A DNA stretch of 10,562 nucleotides, taken from Actinomycetes bacterium. Its GTDB lineage: Bacteria; Actinomycetota; Acidimicrobiia; Acidimicrobiales; RAAP-2. A program made the translations under genes and the position numbers. Where the stretch lies: the NCBI GenBank assembly GCA_021800645.1, contig JAJYYT010000045.1:1-10562 (forward strand), given 5' to 3'. The notes beneath the pieces were generated by a model. That model was not told where the DNA came from. It searched no databases and saw nothing but the letters and a program-made list of their open reading frames with translations. Shown piece after piece: positions 5,066 to 10,562 of this stretch (position 1 is the first letter of the stretch; each line of letters starts with the position of its first letter).

Positions 5066-6805
5066 TCACCGCTCGACCACCCGGATCCCGAGCTCGGCGA
5101 GCGACGACGCGGGCAGCGGCTTCGGCGCGCCCGTGAGCGGGTCCGCGCCCGACTGGGTCTTCGGGAAGGCGATCACCTCGCGGATGCTCTCCTCTCCCGC
5201 CAGCACCGCGGCGAGCCGGTCGATCCCGAAGGCGAAGCCCGCGTGCGGGGGCGCGCCGTAGCGAAAGGCGCCCGTGAGGAACCCGAAGCGCGACGCCGCG
5301 TCCTCCTCGGAGATCCCGAGCACCTTGAAGACCCGGGCCTGGACGTCGGCGCGGTGGATCCTGACGCTTCCCGACCCGAGCTCCCAGCCGTTGAGCACGA
5401 GGTCGTAGGCCTGCGAGCGCACCGAGAGCGGATCGCGCTCCATCAGGTCAAAGTCGTCCGGGTAGGGCATCGTGAAGGGATGGTGCGCAGGGACCGGATG
5501 GCCGTCGGCCCCGATCCCCTCGAAGAGCGGGAACTCGACCACCCAGACGTAGCGGTACGGCCCCTCGCCCACCGGCCTCGCCGACAGCTCCACGCGAAGC
5601 TGGCCGAGCGTGGTGCATGCGGTCGTGTGCTCGTCGGCCACGGCCAGGACGAGGTCGCCTGGGATCGCGCCCGTCGCCGCGAGCAGCCCGTCGCGCTCGG
5701 GGTCCGAGAGGACCCGTGCGAGGGGGGAGTCGAGCGCCGCCGCGCCCTCGCGCTCGGTGACACGGAACCACGCCAGACCCTTGGCGCCGAGCCTCTTGGC
5801 CCGGCTGACCAGCGCGTCGAGCGCCGACCGGGTCGTCTCGGCACCTCCCGGGACGCGCAACCCCTTCACGGCGGGCGCCTGGAAGGCGCGGACCTCGGTC
5901 TGTTCGAACACGTCGCCCAGGTCGACGAGCGTCTGGTCGATCCGCAGGTCCGGCTTGTCGGTGCCGTAGCGGTCGAGCGCCTCCTTCCACGTCATCTGCG
6001 CGATCGGGGGAGGCCGCTCCCCCGTGGCCGCCTCCGCAGCGTCGAGCACCGCCTCTGAGACGAAGCCGAGCACGTCGTCTTGGGTGACGAACGACGCCTC
6101 CATGTCGAGCTGGGTGAACTCGAACTGGCGATCGGCCCGCAGGTCCTCGTCCCGCAGGCAGCGGGCGATCTGGTAGTAGCGGTCGAAGCCCCCGACCATG
6201 AGCAGCTGCTTGGCGATCTGGGGGCTCTGCGGCAGGACGTAGAAGTCGCCCCGGTGCAGCCGGCTCGGCACGGCGAACTCGCGGGCGCCCTCGGGCGTGG
6301 GCGACCACAGGAGCGGGGTCTCGACCTCGCAGAACCCCTGGCGGTCCATGGCGCGCCGAATGGCGGAGACGACCGCCGCCCGGAGCCGGAGGTTCGCCTG
6401 CATCCGGGGGCGCCGGAGGTCGACGTAGCGGTAGCGAAGCCGCACGGCCTCGTCGACGTCTGCCCGGTCCTCCACGAGGAAGGGGGGCGGCTCCGCGACC
6501 GAAAGGACCTCGACCGCGCACTCGCCGATCTCCACCTCCCCGGTCTCGAGCGCCGGGTTCTCCATCCCCGCAGGGCGCCTTCGGACGACCCCGGTGACCG
6601 ACACGACGTACTCGGCGCGCAGCTCGACCGATCCGTCCACCACACACTGGACGATCCCGCTCCTGTCCCGCAGGTCCACGAACGCGAGATGCTCTCCGTG
6701 CTCGCGCCGCCTGGCGACCCACCCGCACAGCCGGACCCGGGCGCCGAGGTCGTCGAGGCCGATCTCGCCGCACAGTCCCGTGCGCATCGACGTCGCGCTC
6801 GTCAT
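5066..6805 (-). CDS. aspS: Aspartyl-tRNA synthetase, predicted non-discriminating (Asp/Asn)
   Basis: Cytoplasmic class IIb synthetase that charges tRNA-Asp. The 579-residue protein has the N-terminal OB-fold anticodon domain (1-105), the catalytic core with QSPQ (193-196), motif 2 RCLRDEDLRADRQFE (215-229), the bacterial GAD insertion (about 290-400), FPLFE (425-429), and motif 3 GFAFGIDR (523-530). Anticodon-domain residues H36 (RRREHG) and G80 (RRPAG) match the His and Gly described for non-discriminating bacterial AspRS, which also charges tRNA-Asn; this would require GatCAB, not seen here. The ATG overlaps the hisS TGA (ATGA), with AAGGAG eight bases upstream inside hisS codons. Length and motifs are normal; the specificity call is inferred. 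Confidence 0.97.
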   Translation of the reverse strand: MTSATSMRTGLCGEIGLDDLGARVRLCGWVARRREHGEHLAFVDLRDRSGIVQCVVDGSVELRAEYVVSVTGVVRRRPAGMENPALETGEVEIGECAVEVLSVAEPPPFLVEDRADVDEAVRLRYRYVDLRRPRMQANLRLRAAVVSAIRRAMDRQGFCEVETPLLWSPTPEGAREFAVPSRLHRGDFYVLPQSPQIAKQLLMVGGFDRYYQIARCLRDEDLRADRQFEFTQLDMEASFVTQDDVLGFVSEAVLDAAEAATGERPPPIAQMTWKEALDRYGTDKPDLRIDQTLVDLGDVFEQTEVRAFQAPAVKGLRVPGGAETTRSALDALVSRAKRLGAKGLAWFRVTEREGAAALDSPLARVLSDPERDGLLAATGAIPGDLVLAVADEHTTACTTLGQLRVELSARPVGEGPYRYVWVVEFPLFEGIGADGHPVPAHHPFTMPYPDDFDLMERDPLSVRSQAYDLVLNGWELGSGSVRIHRADVQARVFKVLGISEEDAASRFGFLTGAFRYGAPPHAGFAFGIDRLAAVLAGEESIREVIAFPKTQSGADPLTGAPKPLPASSLAELGIRVVER

Positions 6806-8094
6806 CTCCCGGTCTCCTTCCTCGTTGCGCCGGCGACCGCGTCGACGACCCCCTCGGCGGGGACCGACACCTGGGCCCCGCCGCTGCGCAGCGAGCGCAC
6901 GAGGACCGTCCCGGCCGCAGCTTCCTTCGGCCCGACGATGAGGGCGACGGTCGCCCCCGAGCGGTCGGCGAGCTTCATCTGGGCCTTCATGGAGCGCCCG
7001 TCGAAGGCGCGGTCCGCGCTGAGCCCCGCCTCGCGCAGGCGCACGGTGAGCTCGAGCGCCGCTGCGCCCCCGGCCACGTCGACGATGAACGCGTCGAGAG
7101 GCGGCGGCGCAGCAGGGAAGACGCCCTCAGCGTCGCAGGCGACGAGGACACGCTCGATCCCCATGCCGAAGCCGATGCCGGGGGTGGGATCCCCCCCGAG
7201 CATCTCGACCAGCCCGTCGTAGCGGCCGCCGCCGCACAGCGCGTTCTGGGCGGCCTCGATCGCGCCGGAGGCGTACTCGAAGGTCGTGCGCGTGTAGTAG
7301 TCGAAGCCGCGGACCAAGCGCGCGTCGAGCTCGAAGCGGATCCCGAGCGCGCCGAGCCCCTCTTGGACCCGGACGAAGTGCGCCGTGCACTCGGCGCACA
7401 GGTGCTCCAAGAGCGTGGGCGCCTCGGCGGTGACCGCGCGGCACTCGTCCCGCTTGCAGTCGAGCACGCGCATCGGGTTCGCGCGAAAGCGCGCCCGGTG
7501 CTCCTCGCACAGCCCGCCCTGGTGCGCCTCGAGGTACGAATCCAACAGCTCCAGGTAGCGCGGCCGGCACGCGGCGTCACCCATCGACCCGATGCGCAGC
7601 GAGTAGTCGGTGAGACCGAGGCGCGCGAGGAACGTCTGGGCGACCCAGATCACCTCGACGTCGAGGTCGGCGTCGGCGACACCGAGCGCCTCGATCCCGA
7701 GCTGGTGGTGCTGGCGGTAGCGCGCCGCCTGGGGGCGCTCGTGGCGCAGCAGCGGCGCCATGTACCACGCCTTCCACGGCAGGACCGGATGATGCTGGAT
7801 GTACGCGCGCACGACCGAGGCGGTGCCTTCGGGTCGCAGCGCGAGCATCTGGCCGTCACGGTCGGAGAACTCGTACATCTCCTTGCCGACGACGTCGTTC
7901 TCCTCACCGATGCCGCGGCGGAACACGGAGGCGTACTCGAACACGGGGCTCTGGATGAGCCCGTAGCCGGACCCTTCGACCAGCGCGCCGAACCGCTCGA
8001 TCGCCCGCTCGAACCGCCAGGACTCCGGCCACAGCAGGTCCCGAGTGCCGGTCGGGGCGCGCGGCTCCGCACGCTCGTCCGCCGTGCGCGCCAC
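6802..8094 (-). CDS. hisS: Histidyl-tRNA synthetase
   Basis: Class IIa synthetase that charges tRNA-His in the cytoplasm. The 430-residue length is typical. N-terminal GTRDLLWPES (16-25), motif 2 LRHERPQAARYRQHHQ (116-131), the histidine motifs RGFDYYTRTTFEY (262-274) and CGGGRYDGL (287-295), and motif 3 GFGMGIER (308-315) are present, followed by the C-terminal anticodon domain (about 333-420). The insertion domain has a Cys/His cluster: C196-x2-H199, C213-x4-C218, C233-x2-C236. The GTG start lies three bases after the relA stop, with AAGAAGG about eight bases upstream, so translation is probably coupled to relA. The end overlaps aspS. Confidence 0.97.
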   Translation of the reverse strand: MARTADERAEPRAPTGTRDLLWPESWRFERAIERFGALVEGSGYGLIQSPVFEYASVFRRGIGEENDVVGKEMYEFSDRDGQMLALRPEGTASVVRAYIQHHPVLPWKAWYMAPLLRHERPQAARYRQHHQLGIEALGVADADLDVEVIWVAQTFLARLGLTDYSLRIGSMGDAACRPRYLELLDSYLEAHQGGLCEEHRARFRANPMRVLDCKRDECRAVTAEAPTLLEHLCAECTAHFVRVQEGLGALGIRFELDARLVRGFDYYTRTTFEYASGAIEAAQNALCGGGRYDGLVEMLGGDPTPGIGFGMGIERVLVACDAEGVFPAAPPPLDAFIVDVAGGAAALELTVRLREAGLSADRAFDGRSMKAQMKLADRSGATVALIVGPKEAAAGTVLVRSLRSGGAQVSVPAEGVVDAVAGATRKETGR

Positions 8095-8097
8095 GGG

Positions 8098-10338
8098 TCA
8101 GGCCTTCTTGCCGGGAAGCAACCGGTAGGCGTCGAACACGCCGTCGAGGTGCTTGAGCGACGCCAGCACCGAGTGGAGGTGGGCGGGATCGGCGAGCTCC
8201 ACCTCGAACGACATGCGGCTCACGCGATCGGGCGCCGTCACGGTGCGGGCTGAGACGATGTTGAGGTGGTGCTCGGACACCACACGGCTCACGTCGGCGA
8301 GAAGCCGCTCGCGGTCGAAGGCCAGGACCTCCACGGTGGCGACGAAGATCCCTTCGACGCCGCGATCCCACTCGACCTCGATCAGGCGCTCCTGGGAACG
8401 GCGCGAGAGCGCCGTCGCGTTCGAGCAGTCGGCGCGGTGCACCGAGACCCCCCGTCCCTGGGTGACGAACCCGAGGAGCTGGTCTCCCGGCACCGGCGTG
8501 CAGCAACGGGCCAGGTGGACCATCACGTCGTCGAGGCCCTCGACGTACAGGCCTGCAGCGGCGACCCTGCTCCGGCGCGTGCGCTGCGCGGTGAGCCCCG
8601 CGGTGAGCCTCGCGGTGGTGGGGAGCTGGTCCGGTTCGCCGGGCCGCAGCTCGCGGGCGAGCCGCTGGACGACCGACTGGGCCGACGCCTGGTGCTCGCC
8701 GATGGCCGCGTACAGCGAGTCGGTGTCGGCGAGGTTCATCGCTGCGGCCACCTGGGCGAGCGCGCTCGAGGCCATCACCTTGTGCAGCGGCATCCCCTCT
8801 CGGCGCAGCGCCTTCGCCAGCTCCTCCTTGCCGGTCTCGATCGCGTCCTCGCGACGCTCCCTGCTGAACCACTGGCGGATCTTGTTGCGCGCCCTCGACG
8901 AGGCGACGATATCGAGCCAGTCGCGCGAGGGCGCCGCCGAAGGAGACTTCGAGGTGAAGATCTCCACCGTGTCGGCCGACGCGAGCCGCGTGTCGAGCGG
9001 CACGAGCCGGCCGTTGACGCGCGCTCCGATGCAGCGGTGGCCCACCTCGGTGTGGATCGCGTAGGCGAAGTCGACCGGGGTCGATCGGGCAGGAAGGCGG
9101 ATGACCCGGCCCTTCGGCGTGAACACGTAGACCTCGTCCTGCTCGAGGTCGAGCTTGAGCGCCTCGAGGAACTCCAGCGGATCGGTCGTCTCCTGGTCGA
9201 CGTCGGAGATCCGCTGCATCCACGCGAGCTCCGAGGAGACGTCCTCCCTCTCCTTGTACCCCCAGTGCGCGGCGATGCCGTACTCCGCGCGGCGGTGCAT
9301 CTCGTGGGTCCTGATCTGGACCTCGATCGGCTTGCCGTCGAGGCCGATCACCGTGGTGTGCAGGGACTGGTAGAGGTTGAACTTCGGGGTGTTGATGTAG
9401 TCCTTGAAGCGTCCCTGCACCGGGGGCCAGATCGCGTGGATCGCGCCGAGCGCCGCCCAGCAGTCCTTCTCGCTCGCGACGACGACGCGCATGCCGACGA
9501 GGTCGTGGATGTCGTCGAACTCCTTGCCGCGCACCACCATCTTCTCGTAGATGCTCCACAGGTGCTTGGGCCGGCCGGTGACCTCTGCCTCGACGCCCGC
9601 CGCGGCGAGCCGCTCGCGCACCGAGATGAGGACGCGGGCGAGGTACTCCTCGCGCTGGGGCGCGCGGACCGCGACCATCTGCTCGATCTCCGCGTAGCGC
9701 CTCGGGTGCAGGGTCGCGAAGGCAAGGTCCTCCAGCTGCCAGCGGACCTGCTGGACACCCAGGCGGTGTGCGAGGGGTGCGTAGACGTCGAAGGTCTCGG
9801 TGGCGATCCGCCGCTGCTTCCATGCGGGCATCACGCCCAGGGTCCGCATGTTGTGGAGACGGTCGGCGAGCTTGATCAACAGGACCCGCCAGTCGCTCGC
9901 CATCGCGACCAGCATCTTGCGGATGGTCGCCGCCTGCTGCTGCTCCTTGGAGTCGAACTGGAGCCGGTCGAGCTTGGTCACTCCGTCGACGATGCCGGTC
10001 ACGACCCCTCCGAGGGCGGACTCCAGCGCCTCGAGGGTGAGCCCGCCGTCCTCGACCGCGTCGTGGAGGAGGGCGGCGGCCACCGAGGACGTGTCGAGCC
10101 CGAGCTCTGCGACGATGCCGGCGACCGCGATCGGGTGCGTCACGTAGGGTTCTCCCGATCGCCGGAACTGCCCCTCGTGGGCCGCGGCGGCCATGCGCGC
10201 GGCCTGGAGCACCGGTGCCGTGTCCGCCTCGGGATGCCGGGCGGCAAAGGTCCGGAGCACGGGCTCCAGCAACTCGCCGAGGCGCCCGGGCTCCGCGTAG
10301 GCGGCGTGCTCGCCGCCGACCGTCGCCAGCGTCACCAT
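8098..10338 (-). CDS. relA: Bifunctional (p)ppGpp synthetase/hydrolase, RelA/SpoT (Rel) family
   Basis: Long Rel enzyme that makes and breaks the stringent-response alarmone (p)ppGpp, normally on the ribosome. The 746-residue protein has the full order: HD hydrolase (about 40-190; ligands H68, H92, D93, D159, with E96-D97 of HDAVED), synthetase (about 240-365; D279, KDYINTPKFNLYQSLH 312-327, EVQIRT 339-344), TGS (about 402-463), helical region, zinc-finger/RIS region (C612-C613, H634, C638) and ACT (about 664-740). The synthetase loop reads RFKD (310-313), the RxKD type of bifunctional enzymes, and the intact HD site agrees. The ATG at 10338 has AAGGA directly against it, too close for a normal ribosome site; a TAnnnT box six bases upstream suggests a leaderless start instead. 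Confidence 0.97.
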   Translation of the reverse strand: MVTLATVGGEHAAYAEPGRLGELLEPVLRTFAARHPEADTAPVLQAARMAAAAHEGQFRRSGEPYVTHPIAVAGIVAELGLDTSSVAAALLHDAVEDGGLTLEALESALGGVVTGIVDGVTKLDRLQFDSKEQQQAATIRKMLVAMASDWRVLLIKLADRLHNMRTLGVMPAWKQRRIATETFDVYAPLAHRLGVQQVRWQLEDLAFATLHPRRYAEIEQMVAVRAPQREEYLARVLISVRERLAAAGVEAEVTGRPKHLWSIYEKMVVRGKEFDDIHDLVGMRVVVASEKDCWAALGAIHAIWPPVQGRFKDYINTPKFNLYQSLHTTVIGLDGKPIEVQIRTHEMHRRAEYGIAAHWGYKEREDVSSELAWMQRISDVDQETTDPLEFLEALKLDLEQDEVYVFTPKGRVIRLPARSTPVDFAYAIHTEVGHRCIGARVNGRLVPLDTRLASADTVEIFTSKSPSAAPSRDWLDIVASSRARNKIRQWFSRERREDAIETGKEELAKALRREGMPLHKVMASSALAQVAAAMNLADTDSLYAAIGEHQASAQSVVQRLARELRPGEPDQLPTTARLTAGLTAQRTRRSRVAAAGLYVEGLDDVMVHLARCCTPVPGDQLLGFVTQGRGVSVHRADCSNATALSRRSQERLIEVEWDRGVEGIFVATVEVLAFDRERLLADVSRVVSEHHLNIVSARTVTAPDRVSRMSFEVELADPAHLHSVLASLKHLDGVFDAYRLLPGKKA

Positions 10339-10344
10339 TCCTTC

Positions 10345-10350
10345 ACGCTA
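10345..10350 (-). promoter_or_regulatory. Candidate -10 box for leaderless relA
   Basis: TAGCGT (minus strand) fits TAnnnT and ends six bases before the relA ATG, so the A of ATG would be +1. Leaderless genes with this layout are common in actinobacteria. No clear -35 box is visible, so this is tentative. Confidence 0.35.
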
Positions 10351-10415
10351 CTAGGAGGAACGACGCTTGCGGTGCTCCGACTCCCGCCCGCCCGACTGCA
10401 CCCCCGAGCGCCGCG

Positions 10416-10562
10416 CTAGCGCCGCCGCTTGCCCTTGCCCCCCTTGCGCGAGCGGGGAGGCTGACGGCGAGCCGGTGCCGGCCGCTGCGTGGACCGGACC
10501 TGGGTCCCCGGGCGCGGCGCCGACGGCCCGGCCACCCCGGCGGCCCCGTTGCCCGCGGGGGC
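10416..10562 (-). CDS. C-terminal tail of an upstream gene, possibly SecF, 5' part outside window
   Basis: An open frame enters from the right edge and ends at TAG 10416-10418 (48 residues seen). The visible part is a disordered Pro/Ala/Gly stretch ending in a strongly basic tail, RKGGKGKRRR. Actinobacterial SecF proteins often end in such a tail and secF lies just upstream of relA in many of them, so SecF is the best guess from position. No domain is inside the window, so identity is not established. The 77 nt between this stop and relA hold only the candidate -10 box. Confidence 0.5.
   Translation of the reverse strand, partial: APAGNGAAGVAGPSAPRPGTQVRSTQRPAPARRQPPRSRKGGKGKRRR

Noticed and set aside
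3172..5136. Plus-strand open frame of 654 codons across the oxidase promoter and rarA
   Set aside because: It spans an intergenic region and the antisense of rarA, with low-complexity composition.
8266..10419. Plus-strand open frame of 717 codons opposite relA
   Set aside because: Shadow of the GC-biased third codon positions of relA; no recognisable domain and no ribosome site.
1..10562. tRNA or rRNA genes, CRISPR arrays, insertion sequences
   Set aside because: None seen; the only direct repeats are the short ones listed, with no transposase, spacers or cloverleaf-like sequence.

Overview
This is a high-GC bacterial segment with every convincing gene on the minus strand, so it reads right to left. 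Gene content and order (possible secF tail, relA/spoT, hisS, aspS, rarA) match the conserved secD-secF-relA-hisS-aspS-rarA neighbourhood of Actinomycetota, here without the genes that separate these in Mycobacterium. Together with the GC bias, GTG starts and TAnnnT-type -10 boxes, this suggests an actinobacterium, possibly a deep-branching class such as Acidimicrobiia. The assignment is inferred from gene order and style, not from a database search.

Right part (10562 to 3592): the basic C-terminal tail of an upstream gene (perhaps secF), then bifunctional (p)ppGpp synthetase/hydrolase Rel, histidyl-tRNA synthetase, aspartyl-tRNA synthetase and the replication-associated AAA+ ATPase RarA/MgsA. 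relA-hisS-aspS are packed with gaps of 3 nt or a 4-nt ATGA overlap, and rarA follows after 31 nt, so they look like one transcription unit. It links stringent response, aminoacylation and fork maintenance. AspRS carries the two anticodon-binding residues typical of non-discriminating enzymes. RarA ends in nine Gly-X-Y triplets of low complexity.

Left part (3591 to 1): a 203-bp intergenic region holds hairpins at the rarA end, a good sigma70-like promoter (TTGACC-17-TAAGGT) and a 14-bp tandem repeat just downstream of the predicted transcription start. It drives a respiratory operon: a membrane-anchored CuA-like cupredoxin, heme-copper oxidase subunit II (coxB, three membrane segments instead of two), a possible 39-aa small ORF joined by ATGA overlaps on both sides, and subunit I (coxA, cut by the left window edge at residue 527).

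The most notable system is this oxidase. Subunit I keeps every heme and CuB ligand, the cross-linking Tyr and the helix-VI Glu. It lacks the K-channel Lys (Ile423), the D-channel Asp (Arg200) and several channel Asn/Ser residues, and has a two-helix N-terminal extension. With a second protein carrying a CuA-like Cys-x3-Cys-x3-His site, it looks like an unusual heme-copper oxidase branch. It may not use the standard proton routes, or may have another physiological substrate such as NO.
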